From Mesotaenium endlicherianum (taxonomy: Eukaryota > Streptophyta > Zygnematophyceae > Zygnematales > Mesotaeniaceae): a stretch of DNA of 64,000 bases. The stretch covers positions 29,723 to 93,722 of the forward strand of contig WELA01006444.1 in assembly GCA_009602735.1 (NCBI GenBank), in the 5' to 3' direction. A model generated the notes under the pieces. That model saw only the letters and a list, made by a program, of their open reading frames with translations. It ran no database searches and was not told the origin of the DNA. The first letter of the stretch is position 1; each line of letters opens with the position of its first letter. The position numbers were made by a program, and so were the translations under genes. Shown here piece by piece: positions 34,101 to 46,553 of this stretch.

Positions 34101-35546
34101 CACTTTTGCTGTCATTCCTCCTGCTGCTGCTGCAGCTGCCAGCACAACATCGTGTGCCCTGCTTGACTGACACGTATGTACCCGGGCGCGATGGCGAGGG
34201 TGCGTGGGTGCGCCGGTGCAGGTCATACGCCAAGGCAGGCCACCACGCGCCCGCTCTCATGGACGCCATTTGCGCGGCCGCGCTTGCGTCCCTCTCCTCC
34301 TTCACCCCCCAGGACGTGTCCAACCTGGCGTGGTGCGCTCATCTCTGTCGCCGCACTCTCTCTGCACCATCAGTGCCTGTTGATATCATACAAGCAAGTG
34401 CAAAGTGCCCGGACTCCTCAAGGGAGGGGACGTGGTGAACAGCTGTCACGATGCCAGATGATGACACGTGCTCGACTAATCAGACTGCCACAACGATCTG
34501 GCTTGCTGGGGCGGGGCGCAGGGCGCTGGCAAAGCAGAAGAGTGTGGGCAACAGGGGGCTGCTGCAGCAGCTGCTGCAGGGCATGGCCCATCACAGCCGC
34601 CCGCGCCTGCACACCTTCCCCCCCCAGGCCCTCAGCAATACTGCCTGGTACTCTCTCTATCTCTATATATACACATGTATACGTATCTCTCTCCCTCTCT
34701 CCCTTACCTGAAGCCCCCAATATCGACAGCCTAGCATGAGCTGAGCAGTTTACAAGCAGAAGAAATGCGGGGGGGCGGGGGGATTGGTGGGGTGTGGGGC
34801 GTGGGGGGACGCGCACTGGCAGGGCGTATGCGACGCTGGGGCACTGCCACACGGGCCTGCTGGACGCCATCGCCCACCAGTGCCTTCTGCGCCTGCCAGA
34901 CTTCTCACCGCAAGCCATCGCCAACACTGCATGGTATGCTGCCATTGTAGATACACTTGTTCGTGTGTGCTTCAAGCAGGAGTGAGCCACATTTCTCTGC
35001 AATCTCCCCCGTTTCTCCCTCCCTCCCCCCTGCCTCTCTCTCTGTCTTTTCCTTTCTCTCCGCCCTCCCTCCCCCCCCTCCTCTTCCTCTCCCTCCTCCC
35101 CTCCCCCTCTCTCTCTCCCCCTCACTTCCTCCCTCTTGCGATCATTATTCTGAATTGAGTGGAAAAATGTGGGGTGTGAGGGAGCGCAGGGCGCTGGCAA
35201 CGCTGAGGCACGCATGTGCGCCGCTGCTGGAGGCCGTGGCCCGCCACGTGCTGGTGCGGCAGCGCTTGCCGCAGTTCCCTGTGCAGTCCCTGGCGTGCCT
35301 GGCGTTTGCCTTTGCCACCTTTGGGCACCCCGTGCCTGGCCTCTGGCAGGCGCTTGCGGACGAGGTGGGTGCGTGCTTGCATGCATGCTTGTGTGCCACC
35401 CTACATGTCGCGCTCAGTGGTGAACCCCCCCCCTCGGCAAATTCACTGCTTGCTCGACTCTTTGTGACAAGTCTCCTCGTGAGCTGTCCGCATGTCTGTG
35501 AAAGTATCACCTATAGACAGTCAGCATAGCTCGTTCTCCCCTCTCT

Positions 35547-35592
<46 letters not shown>

Positions 35593-37303
35593 NNNNNNNN
35601 NNNNNNNNNNNNNNNNNNNNNNNNNNNNNNNNNNNNNNNNNNNNNNNNNNNNNNNNNNNNNNNNNNNNNNNNNNNNNNNNNNNNNNNNNNNNNNNNNNNN
35701 NNNNNNNNNNNNNNNNNNNNNNNNNNNNNNNNNNNNNNNNNNNNNNNNNNNNNNNNNNNNNNNNNNNNNNNNCCCCCCCCCCTTGCCGGTGGGAGTGCTG
35801 GGGGTGCAGGTGCTGGTGAGGCTGAAGAGCGGAGAGCTGAGGCGGCAGTCCCTCGTCACGGCCGCGTGGGCGTTTGCTGTGGAGGGCCACTACGACGAGG
35901 CCCTGACGCCGCTTCTGATGTCTGAGCTGGCGAGCCACGACGACTACTCCTCCCACGAGCTCTGCCAGCTGTATCAGGTGGTGGCTCGACCACCCTTCGC
36001 TTCAAAGCTACATATTGCTTCCTTATTTGGCAGCTAGTACTCCTCGCAGGTGGGTGAATGCCCCCCGTTACACGTGCAAATCCTACAGGGGTCCAGTAGA
36101 CCCATTGCTGTGACGACAGCTGGACGATACTTGCTGCGCATATGTTCCCTAGACTGAAGTGCGTGAGTGGGTTGCGGCGCATTGTTGTGAGGCGATAAAT
36201 ATGAGGGCAGGTGGAGCTGGCGTTGCGACTGGAGGCCAGCGCTCTTCAGCAGCAGCCGATCAAAATGCGCGACGCAGAAGCACATGCCTACTTTGCGTCG
36301 CTGTGGCGCTCGGGTCATATCAGGCAACAGGCCAAGGTGCCTCCTCGTGCTCCTTGAAGTCGTACGCGCATATCTCTGCCCTTTTCCGCAGCCCCTTAAG
36401 GCTCAAGGAAGCTGAGAAGTCAGCCGCCTGTGTAATGCTGGGGGGCCCACCTGCATTGGCAGCAGGCAGTATAATTCTCTGGGCCAAGTTGATTGTGCTC
36501 TCTGGGATCTGACGCACGCACCTTACGTTTGTTGGGCGACAGACGTGCTGGGACTACACAAATGCGGCCGACAAGCGCCAGGTGTCTGGATTCCAGGAGC
36601 AGGTGCTGGCCACGTTGGAGCAGACTCAAGTAACCTACGTGGCAGAGTACAAGGACGGAGATTACAGCATCGACATAGCCCTCTTCCCAGACGAGACTGG
36701 CAAGATTGCGGTGGAGGCAGATGGTCCATCTCATTTCGCTTACAATGGGGACCGCGCCCCGCTGGGGCCCACGAAGCTGAAGGCTCGCCTGCTTCAGAAG
36801 CAAGGGTGGCATGTTGTCCAGGTGATGTGCATCTCTGACTGCACTTGGCACTGCCAAAACGTCTGGTTTGCCTTTCTGGGTGCATGCAGTTCTTTAAATC
36901 TGCGGTGCATATGTGGAATTTCTCTGCTGACAGTGGTTGCCATGTGGTGCAGATCCCATATTTTGAGTGGGATTCTCTGCGAAGTCAAACAGAACGCTAC
37001 GAGTACATGAGGGACAAGCTTCTTTCCTACCTGGACATTTCCACATATAGTGGACGAAGCAAAGCTTCAACATCTCAAGACGCTACACACGTAGGAAGTC
37101 CTGAGACGGAGCAGACACCTAGCAATTTGGCTGCTTCTGCTCATGAGGTACCAGTAACTGCAGTAGCCAAGGACAAGGTTATCGCGCGTAGTGAACGCCT
37201 GCTTCTAGCTCGCAGTCCAAAATCTGGACACAAATTGGAGGCACTGCGAAAAGTGGCAAGTCGGAGAAACTTATCCAGGGATGGCAAAGAGGAAAAAACA
37301 TAA
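31149..37303 (+). CDS. RAP-domain protein with ~37-residue helical repeats (organellar RNA factor)
   Basis: Twelve exons close in phase: 31149-31855, 32703-32808, 33475-33593, 33911-34021, 34222-34332, 34522-34647, 34823-34933, 35190-35364, 35810-35977, 36250-36336, 36543-36821, 36953-37303; 2451 nt, 816 residues. Residues 1 to about 60 look like an organelle targeting leader, and 60-200 is low-complexity. A run of repeats of about 37 residues follows, each ending like FSPQAIANTAW and continuing AYATLGHCHTGLLDAI. The C-terminal RAP domain (about 649-727) has YSIDIALFP, IAVEADGPSHF, LGPTKLKARLL and IPYFEW. RAP proteins with such repeats (FASTK, heptatricopeptide and OPR-like families) act on mitochondrial or chloroplast RNA, for example rRNA or mRNA processing. 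Five introns split the conserved Trp codon of the repeat as TG|G. The basic tail (730-816) is not part of the domain. The 180-N gap falls in an intron. Confidence 0.9.
35537..35592. repeat. CT microsatellite bordering an assembly gap
   Basis: (CT)n runs directly into 180 N (35593-35772), and a run of ten C follows the gap. All lie in the intron between 35364 and 35810. The true length here is unknown. Confidence 0.9.
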
Positions 37304-37971
37304 TGAAATGTATGTGTAGCAACTACCTTCCTGCTGCAATGAGGCTTCTTTGCAACGAGAAGCCTTATGAAAGTTTCATTTGTCGATGAGACACAACACG
37401 TGTGAAATCGATCAAATTTAAACACTTTGTCAAACTTTGGTTTGCGACATTTCATGTCGCTAACCTTCAATTTGGATATGCACCCACAATCTATAAGAGT
37501 TGACTATATATAAATGCCCTGGATGCTGGTGTGCTTAATCACATGCACAGCAAAGGGCCACGCATCCACAACCAAGGTAGAAAGAGCACAGTCCTACTCC
37601 ATACTGGTTAATAGTATAAGATCCACAATACAAAAAGTACACCTTAGGCTCCTGCTTTCATCAATTCCCATCAACTACTCTGTTCTCAAAACACCATGTT
37701 GGTACAAACTTCGTACGCTGGTAAAGTCGTAACCATTAGAAGACCATTAAGGTTAAGGCAAGCACACAGACTGTCACAAGAGGACGAGACCTACAAGGAA
37801 ACCACAAAGCGACAACCTTCAATTACATTCCCATTCCAGCACACACAGACCACACAACTCCTGTAGTCAACAATGTAGTTAATTACAATATAACAACCGT
37901 GTTCCTCCAGAGGTACAACGAGCATAGCAGCTCCAAGAGTCTCTGCCCTACATGGTTGCCACAGCAAGAGC
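37304..37971. other. Convergent 3' intergenic region (RAP and RPL4)
   Basis: 668 bp between two stops facing each other; no ORF. It contains TGTAA on the - strand at 37883-37887 and 37823-37827, the pentamer used as a polyadenylation signal in many chlorophytes and a candidate end for RPL4. A 5-mer alone is weak evidence. Confidence 0.4.
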
Positions 37972-40005
37972 TTATTGGCTCACTCCTAGCCACTTGCTGA
38001 AGTTGTCAAACTCCACGTAGTCAGAGTCTGAAATCATGGTCTTGTACCATGCAGTGCCCGCAGCCTTCACCTTGGGGTCCACCACCTTTCCTCCCTGCTC
38101 ACAGACCCCACCATCCCCTATCAGACATGCAGAGGTGTCGCTAAACCCTTGACCTAGGGCAAACCTAAGGTGTCAAAGTTCCAGGGAGCAGCTTCACAAT
38201 GCTAGCCCACCTGCCCACCTCTGTAAACTGCATCCCCACAGCTGACATCCAACTATGATGTCAATTGTCTCCAGCAAAGAGAGTAAGATGGCAAGATAGG
38301 GCTGTGAGGGCATAGTACCTGGATACCCTTGCGGGCCTGCTCAAGCTTCTCCGCCTTCGACTTCATGCGCTCAGCCTGTGCCAGAAGCTCCATGCGCCTT
38401 GCTGTCTTTGCGTATGGGTTCAGCTTCAACAACGCACCCAAGTTCTTGAGAGGGTTCTTCTTGAGCACACGCCTCTTGATGCTCACCTTGGTGGGGCGCA
38501 CCACACTCTGTTTCCACCAGCAACATAGTAGTAAGCATGTGTTTGCCTTTGCCTTCTAGACTAGTTCAAAAAATGGCCAAACCCCAAGAAGAAATAACCA
38601 TCAAATCACGGCCTCCATCCCCGCTTGACTGAAACCAAAACTTCCGAGGGTCCATACTTTGGCACTAAAAATATAGCTCACTACGTCCAGATATGGGTCA
38701 TCCATACATAATCATTTCCTTTTAGGCTCCAACCCCAGGACCTTAGGAACTAGGTTTCAACAGATCCTTTGCAGGTGCAGCCATACTATACCTGAATTTC
38801 GTCGGAGTTCACGATACGAGCAAGGTCGGAGTTGGCCATGACTGATCTAGGGAGCTTGTAGTTCTTCTTGGTCTCTGAAACTGTGTCAGTAGAGCCGAAG
38901 ATGCTGTCGAGTTTTGCAAAAGCGCTCTGTGTCCATACAATCAAGCGGCCAAGGTGACCACCAGGTGCCAGCTGAAGAAGGTTCAGGCGGTCCACGGAGC
39001 ACACCTGCATTGCACCTCCACCCAGGAACTAGCGCTGAGCTACAGCATCAATGACCTCCCTTTGATGCCAGATGAAACCTTGCACAAATACTTGTGGCTA
39101 TAGAAAGGGGGTAGGAAAGGAGAAAGTAGCCAACACATGCAAATAGCGAGGTTGTAGATGGTGAACCTCCCCTTGCAGCTTACCCTCAACAGCTCTGTAA
39201 CGAACTAACCATTATCCCAGACAAGCTTCAAGCAACTTAGAGCTTTCTTGGTGTACCCTCAGGACCAGTTAAATGAGATATGTGACCCGTTTGTACAAGA
39301 GGTAAGTTAATGTACCTCAACCCCAGGAATGTTACGGAAAGCCTTCACCAGCTTTGCACCCTCAGTGCCGTAGATGACCAGAGGGCCTCTCCTAGACACG
39401 TAACGCCTGTTACGCATCTTCCCCTTGCCAGCCCTAACATTCCTGCTAGCCTTGGCCTTCTCTACGTCATCAAAGACCCCGAACTTCTTCAACAGCTTGA
39501 CAGCTCCTGAGGTCTTCTCTACAGCTTCAACCTCGTTGCCGAGAACAAGTGGAACCTCGGGAATGTTCTCGATGCGATGGCCCCTAGCCATCACCAAAGC
39601 GGGAATGGCAGATGCTGCTAGAGCAGAAGCAACAGCATACCGCTTCTGGTTAATGTTGATCTTACGGTGCCAGCGCCTCCAGATCTTTGTAGGGGCAAAC
39701 ATGCGACCACCACGGCACATGTTGCCGAAAGCTCCCTGTCCAGCCCTGTGAGTACCACCTCCAGGAACACGAGGAATACGAGACACGGCACGACCTGTTC
39801 CCCATGACTCTGCAGACGTCTGATGTCCTGCTTTCTTACTCACTGCATAGGGCTGACGCTTGTTCTTGGCCATGTTGGAGTGGACAAAAGCAACAATGTC
39901 AGGGCGAATTGGGGCAACAAAGACAGCAGGGAGGGCGGCCTGTGCGGCATCCTTGCCCTCGCCCTCCACAGGCTGCACAGTAACCAAAGGACGTGCAGCA
40001 GCCAT
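37972..40005 (-). CDS. RPL4: 60S ribosomal protein L4 (uL4)
   Basis: Four exons close in phase on the - strand: 40005-39316, 39004-38792, 38507-38319, 38094-37972; 1215 nt, 404 residues, the usual length of plant uL4. It begins [11 protein letters not shown]. Hallmarks are [22 protein letters not shown] and [21 protein letters not shown], which form the extended internal loop lining the ribosomal exit tunnel, then [30 protein letters not shown], and in exon 3 [21 protein letters not shown]. The Lys/Arg-rich C-terminus ends FSKWLGVSQ. The start at 40005 (GCCATGG context) is preferred over the in-frame TTG at 40014. It is divergently arranged with the HCF173-type gene and convergent with the RAP gene. 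Cytosolic large subunit component. Confidence 0.97.
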
Positions 40006-40651
40006 GGCGACCAATGAACGCTACAAGGCTCGAGCCTTCTAAAAGAGGATCGCAAACGGTGCTCTCGCCGCTTTTGCTCGTCATGGACCTCCTAAACCCG
40101 TCTCGTCGTCGAAACTGGTCGAAACCCCTCCAAGACGAAGTGTCGGTGACGACGCTCGTCAATGTCTTCTTACATGTACACGAGCATCATCATGGCCCAT
40201 GCTTGACTTTACGACACTTGAGTTATGTCCAAACTATGTCACTAACTTCAAGTACCAGTAGTCTCCACGCGCGCGACGAGATATATGTTTCCCTTTGATA
40301 GATATATCAATAAAAACATAAAATCATCAGAAACACGTAGTCGCGAACTCGAAAGCATGGTACTTTTTCTGGTTAAATTTGCATACTGACGTGGCTTTTT
40401 GTGGACCTCCCTGCGGTCTCACTCTGCCTTCTTCATTCTGGCCCTCTAGTCTCTGGCTAAGAACGGGTAACCATCTGCCTGGCAGAGGTTCACTCGACTG
40501 CATAGGTTCGCTTTGCACCTTGTAGCTGTTTAGTAAGCTTTTACTTACTTTAGGGGCGGGCTTTTCACACATTGCTTCGTTCCTGCTGTGCGAAAATCGC
40601 TTAAAAGCTGCAAAGTCATCTGCATTGCCGTGGAAGTAGCATTGGCGGGAT
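40006..40651. promoter_or_regulatory. Shared divergent promoter region (RPL4 / HCF173-type)
   Basis: 646 bp separate two start codons pointing away from each other. A TATATAT-like stretch lies near 40280-40310. No further element can be assigned. Confidence 0.45.
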
Positions 40652-43600
40652 ATGGCTGGTGTAGCAGTCACATGCAAGTGCAGCATTCATGCTGTCAATC
40701 ACTTGCTTGTTCCGCCTTCCAATTCCTGGAAAACTGCCGTGTCGACCCGGATTGCGGCAATCCCGTCACATTCACGCGTAGGGGCCAGCTCTGAGAGTAG
40801 AAGCTCTTCACTTGTAAGCTCTCAATTGTGGGGGCAGCAGTTGTCGAATGCACGGAGTAACGGGTCTCCTCCAAGTATCTCAAGTAGCAGCAGCAAGATA
40901 AGGAGTAGGCCCCATGTGAAGGCTACAGGTGAGGTTGAGGAAGCACCTAAAACCACGTCCAGCGATAGGAAGGAAGACATCAATGCGGACCCGGTCGTGC
41001 CATCGTCGAACAGTAAGAGCAGTACAGGAAGCGGCAGTGACGTGATCATTGAAGGAGAGTCTCTGGGTGCCACACTAAAAAAGACTAGGAGCAGCATGGG
41101 AGGCACAGAGCAGCAAAAGTTGTCAATAGATGACGTGAATCCAGTCGGATTGGGGAGGCGATCCAGGCAGCTGTTTGACGACGTGTGGAGGCGCCTGACT
41201 CAGTTGGGCCAGCTCACGCAGTCTCCCCTTGAGGAGGAGTACGAGATCACCCAGGGACCCAATTGCGACTTCACCACACCAAATGCCGAGTACACGACTG
41301 TGCTGGTCGCTGGAGCCACGGGAAGAGTTGGCAGGGTGCTTCTCCGGAAGCTTCTGCTTCGTGGCTACACCGTGCGGGTATGGCTGCAGCCTTAGCATCC
41401 CCTGCTACTCAGTCTCAGGTTCTGCCACTGCTCAGCAGACCGTAAGGAATGCCTTCATGCGGGCGCAGCGCCGGTGCAGCGCAGCTTCATAAATTCTTGC
41501 TAGTGCCACTGCTTGTGTAGTGAACGTCGTCCCAAAACAGGGGGGATGCTCCTTGGTTGCGGGGAAAGGGGAGTAGCCATTTGAGGAAGCGAGGAGCTAG
41601 TGGGCCAGCCCTCCTACTCTTCACCTTGTGCTTCAGCTTCAAAAGGCCAGCGTTCAGTGTGCGTGCAGAATGGCTGAGGCAGTCCAGTTACTCAGGTGAA
41701 GCTGTGAGCTAGAGTCCTGCAAGATACATCAAGGGAGGGGCGCGGGGGGGGGGNGATCATGCGTTCAAAAATAATGTGTACAGTTGTACTCATGAATATG
41801 CCAGACACATATGCACCTTGAGCATGAAACAAGTGCCAACATGCAGGTAAATTGACAGTATAATGAGATACAATTGTTTACGCATGGTCTACATCAAGCT
41901 GCAATTACTACATCTAGTAAGAGTACACAGCAGCCAAATCTAATATTTACTAAAGACTTTGGTGGACCAGTATAGAGTAGACGTGCACAACTGCATTGCA
42001 TCCAGCAATTGATGGCAATGACTATGGTGCAACCCAGTCCCAGCTGCAAAGTATGCTGAAGCTGAGGTCGTGTACAAGATTGCACAATTTCTCCACAATA
42101 TTTGTAGGTGCAGACCAGCCTCCTGACTGCTTATTCCAACCGATAAATGGCAAAGAAAGGCAAAGTAGTACCAGTAGAATTAGACTGCACCAGCCGGCTG
42201 CAGGCACAAGCCTCCCAAAAATCAGAAAAAGACTAGGAGGGAGCTTAAAGGGCGGAACCAGAAAGGGGGGGTGGGCGACGGGAAGTGAGGAAGGGGGGGG
42301 GGAGTCACGGAAGGGGCTGCCGGCTAAAGATGGGACTAGCACCCTGGCCCTGCCATAAGAGCTGCCACACGCTCCAATTGAGAATGCACCTCGGTTGTGG
42401 GCTCTAAAATATGGCCGCCCTTGCTGCAGCCCAAAGGATACTCAGGGACAGGGCATGGAGGAATAACGCACGTGGGCCATTCGGCCCCTTACCTCCTCGT
42501 AACCGCCGAGACTCCACTTCCACATCGAACCAGCAAGCATCCTGTCGAAACCGGTGGTGCTTTCTTGTGAGGCTTGCTGAGGCCCCCAGCACGACTTCCG
42601 GGTGCCTACTCATGTTCCGGGTGCCTACTCATGGGGTTGTTCTGAAAGAAAGGAGGATTGTGTGTGTGTGTGTATGTGCGTGCACGTGTGAATGTGTGCG
42701 TATGCGCGCGCATGCTCCCGTGTGTCCGCGTATGCGCGTGTGTGCGCGCGCGCATGCGTGCCTGCCGGCGTGCAGGCGCTGGTGAGGAACTCGAGTGCGG
42801 AGATTCTGGAGAAGCTGCCGCGCGCCGTCCAGGTGGTGGAGGGCGACTTGAGCGATCCGGCCGCTCTGCAGAAGGCCATCGTGGGGTGCAACAAGGTCAT
42901 CTTCTGCGCGGGGGCGCGGTCCACCATGGCCAACGACCTCAACCGCGTGGAGCATCACGGGGTGGCCAACCTCGCCAAGGCCATGCTTGTGAGTCGCCCG
43001 CCGGCAGGTGCTGGCTGCTGGGCCAGGCTGCTCTCTCTCTCTCTCCCATTCTTGTGGGCTCGCCTTCTTCTGAGGGGGCGCCCCTTGGTGGACCTTCCTG
43101 GAAGCTTGCAGCAAGGGCGAGGGGCCACATTGGTGTGCAGGGCTCGTCTCGCACCACGATTGACGTAGACTCCACACACGGTCGCTGCAGGATAACAACC
43201 ACAGGCTGGCGCAGAAGAGGGCGGGCAGGAGCAGCAAGAGCAAGATCGTGCTGGCAAAGATGAGCAAGGCTGAGCACCAGCGGGGGTGGGACCTCAAGGA
43301 AGGCACCACCACGCGCGACCAGGTGGAACTCACGTACGACGGCGGCATGGACTCCAAGCTGGAGTTCAACGAGGCCGGCAATGGCGTCTTCCAGGGTATT
43401 GTGCTTCTCCAAACACACCCCAATGCTCATCTGCCCTGACGTTGCAGGCAATAGGAGCCATCGAAGCCACGCCTCTCTCTCTCTCTCTCTCAGACACACA
43501 CACTCTCTCGCGCTCTCTCTCTCTCTCCACCCGCCCTCCCCGTGTGTGCGTGTGGATGAGCATACGAGTGATTTTTGTTTATGTGCCCACCAGGTGTGCG

Positions 43601-46553
43601 TTGACCCGAATCCACCTAACTGTGGCATAGTGTGATTTGCACACACGCACACACATGCAGGTTACGTATTCACAAAAGGCGGTTACGTCGAGCTGAGCCG
43701 GCCCATCTCGTTGCCGGACGGCCTCACCCTTGACAGGTGCACCCTCCCTCTGCCCCTTGGTGTCACCGCCTCGCAGCTGCCTCGCCATGGGTAGAGAAGA
43801 ACAGGCAACAGGCACGTGATGTGTGAAGGCAGCTCATCAGGTGCGTGTGCTGCGGGGGGCTTGCTCCGCCCGGCGGCGCCGAGGGGGTGTGTGCAGATAT
43901 GAGGGGCTGGTCATGGGAGTGCTGGGCGACGGCAAGGGCTACACGCTGGTGCTGGAGACGCGTGCCACGGACGACGCGCCCGCCCGCACCTACTTTGCCC
44001 GCTTCAACACGCGCCTCAGCTGGAGCCGGGTGCGTCCCCCTTCCCCGCTGCCCCCTGTCAGCGTTGTCGCGGTCACGACATCGCCTCCTCTCGAGCGGGC
44101 TCTGTGCTCCGTCCAGAGTGTGCTCCGTCAAGATCGCACTTAGAGCAGACGGTGCACTCGGCAGCCCTGAGTCGTGCGGCTAGCGTCGCGGAGAAGAGCG
44201 TGAGCGGTGGGTGCCTGAGAAAGCACAAACGTTGCCACTTGCGCGCCCGTGTGTACGTATGCGTGGGTGTGTGCGCACGCGGGCGCACGCGCGTGGGTGG
44301 CAGGTGAGGCTGCCGTTCAACTCATTCAGGGCCACCACGCTGGATGCGCCGCCCCTCAACCCCGGCCTGGTGGAGACGCTGGCAATCCGCTTCGAGCCGC
44401 GCCGCACTGTGAGAGCTCCCTCTGCCCTCTACTATCTACCCCTGGGCCTGTACCCTCGCCCTGTTTTGTGCCTGCTAGCCGCTCCCACAGGCTGCCGCTG
44501 CCGCAAGGTCGGGTCGGGGAGGGTTGGGGGTCATTCTGTTAATAAGGGACGTTGTAAGGAAGCAAACGCATGTGTGTGTCTACACGTGTAGACGTGTCAG
44601 AGGAGTGGCGGGTAGCGGGTGTGCCTAGGTGTCTTGTGAGGCGTTGCACGAAGCATTGGGTGGAGCAGGGGCCAATGAGGCCTGCATTTGCGTGCACCAG
44701 CAGGAGCAGAAACGAAGATGGAAGGGAAAGGCTCTTTTCCCCTCCACCCTCGTTTTGGTCTTTAAAGCGTGCATCCTGTGTTGTGCCGTGCTGCTGCAGA
44801 GGGTGAGTCCCCCGGTGAGGTCGAGCAGAGGCGCACCCATGAGCGAGGTGGAGACGGGGAAGGACCCCAACAGCTTCCGGATAGAGATCGACTTCATCAA
44901 AGCCCTCCCTGTAAGCTCTCTCAGCTCGTGCTGTTGCATGCAGCTCTGGGTTGTCCGAGGTTGTCTCCCCCATTCAGTATGCGGGTACTGTTTACCGCCA
45001 TCCTTTTCTTTTGCACGCGGTTGAGCTCGCGCCTTGTCGGCCGCGCGCGTTGTCCAGGGAGGAGAGGAGACGGACTTTATCCTGCTGTCGTGTACGGGCG
45101 CGGGCGTGGAGGAGAACACGCGCGAGAAGGTCCTCAAGGCCAAGCTGGTGAGCTCCCCTCCCTTGTCTCTCCCGTCCCGCCCTGGCCAGCCTCAGCCCTG
45201 CCCCACTCCCACCTTGCAACTGAGGGAGCGAGCGGAGAGTGCTCACTTGTTTCTTGTGGAACGTGCGTGTGGTGCGGGTGCGGCAGGCAGGAGAAGCAGC
45301 CCTAAAAAACAGTGGGCTGGGATACACCATCGTACGGCCTGGCCCCCTTATGGTGCGCTCTCTCTCTCCCCTCTGTCTTTTCGTTCTTCTCTGTCTCTGT
45401 CTCTCTCTTTGTGTCATACGCACACACACACACATACATAAAACATAAGCTTTTGTTTCTAATATGCTGGACCGCGTGCTGGTTGTAGCTGCATCTGTCA
45501 GGGTCAAGGTAGTGACACTCGTGCATGTGGCCTTCATGTCTCCTTAAGAGCTACTGAGAGCACAATGACGTAAAGGGAGGGTAACGCAAGGCGAGTGTAT
45601 ATGTGCGTGTGTGTCGGTGCGTGTGGTTGTGTGCGCGTGACGTTGGCAGGAGGAGCCTGGGGGTCAGCGTGCCCTTGTGTTTGACCAGGGCAACCGCATC
45701 ACACAGGTAGGTGGCTTTTCTCGAAACGAATGAGCGCCATCTTAGCAGCTATCCCTCTCGGCCAGGAATGCTGGGCAAACTCACAACCAATAAGTTGCTT
45801 CTAACGAGACAGTTACAGCGTGTGGCCATAGCTAAGCATTATTGCCGTGTATAGCTGTGTCATTTGTGCTGCTAGTGAGCCGGGAAGGTGGGGATGAATG
45901 GTGAGAAGCTGGGGAAGACAGCAAGGGATCCTCTGTGGAGCCCACGCGGCCTAAGGACTCACACACAGCGCATGGGATGGACGTGGCAGGCCATCAGCTG
46001 TGCCGACGTGGCCGACGTGTGCGTGAAGGCTCTCCACGATCCCACGGCCCGCAACAAGAGCTTCGACGTGAGTGCCAGCAAGCTTTCCGCGACTGCCCAC
46101 TTGCGCCGTAGTGTCCCTTTGATGCTTCACTTTCTGTCCATACGGCATTGGCGCCTCGGGGGCGTGCGTGTCGGATTGGTTGGATGAAAGGTTGAGCTAA
46201 TCCTGCACAATATTGTCATGGTGTGCTCAACCTTTTGCAGGTTTGCCACGAATACACGGCAGAGGAGGGAACAGGCCTCTACGAGCTGGTATGTCTTCAC
46301 ATGATCCTATCTTTGCCGCTTCCACTCTTTGCTACTTGGACTTCTGCTGCAAGTTAGGCCCTCTTGACACATGCGAGTGTGTCTGAGAGTGTGCATACGA
46401 TAAAGGACAGGTTGAAGGACCCTTTTGCTACCTGGCACATTTTTACACCCTCATTTGCACTTGAATGCCATGCGTGTGCAGGTCGCGCATTTGCCCGATA
46501 AATCCAACAATTATTTGACGCCTGCCTTGGCCCTACTGGAAAAGAACACCTAG
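40652..46553 (+). CDS. HCF173: HCF173-type atypical SDR with CIA30 domain (psbA translation factor)
   Basis: Thirteen exons close in phase: 40652-41377, 42776-42988, 43191-43395, 43661-43736, 43897-44029, 44304-44408, 44800-44910, 45058-45147, 45287-45352, 45650-45706, 45990-46067, 46241-46288, 46482-46553; 1980 nt, 659 residues. Residues 1 to about 60 are a likely chloroplast transit peptide, then a Ser-rich linker. A Rossmann nucleotide-binding motif GATGRVG is at 221-227. Exon 2 has the HCF173 pattern of NKVIFCAGARS and RVEHHGVANLAKA. A CIA30-like domain (from about 335: AEHQRGWDLKEGTTT, TYDGGMDSKLEF) is inserted, and the SDR part resumes with GLGYTIVRPGP, DQGNRITQ and CADVADVCVKAL. The end is HLPDKSNNYLTPAL. 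In plants HCF173 activates translation of psbA mRNA for photosystem II D1. The SDR catalytic Tyr-x3-Lys is not evident, consistent with binding rather than catalysis. Introns carry TG microsatellites. Confidence 0.93.
42655..42775. repeat. TG/CG-rich microsatellite at an intron 3' end
   Basis: Mixed GTGTGTGCG units fill the last ~120 bp of the first HCF173-type intron up to the acceptor at 42775, in place of a pyrimidine tract. The same habit is seen before 43661, 44304 and 45650. Confidence 0.8.

Noticed and set aside
34418-35386. 322-codon - strand frame rich in Arg/Ala/Pro
   Set aside because: It is the antisense of RAP-gene exons and CT-rich introns; the + strand exon chain explains the coding signal.
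42629-43652. - strand frames of 237-264 codons opposite HCF173 exons
   Set aside because: Shadows of GC-rich exons; the + strand exon chain is continuous and matches a known protein.
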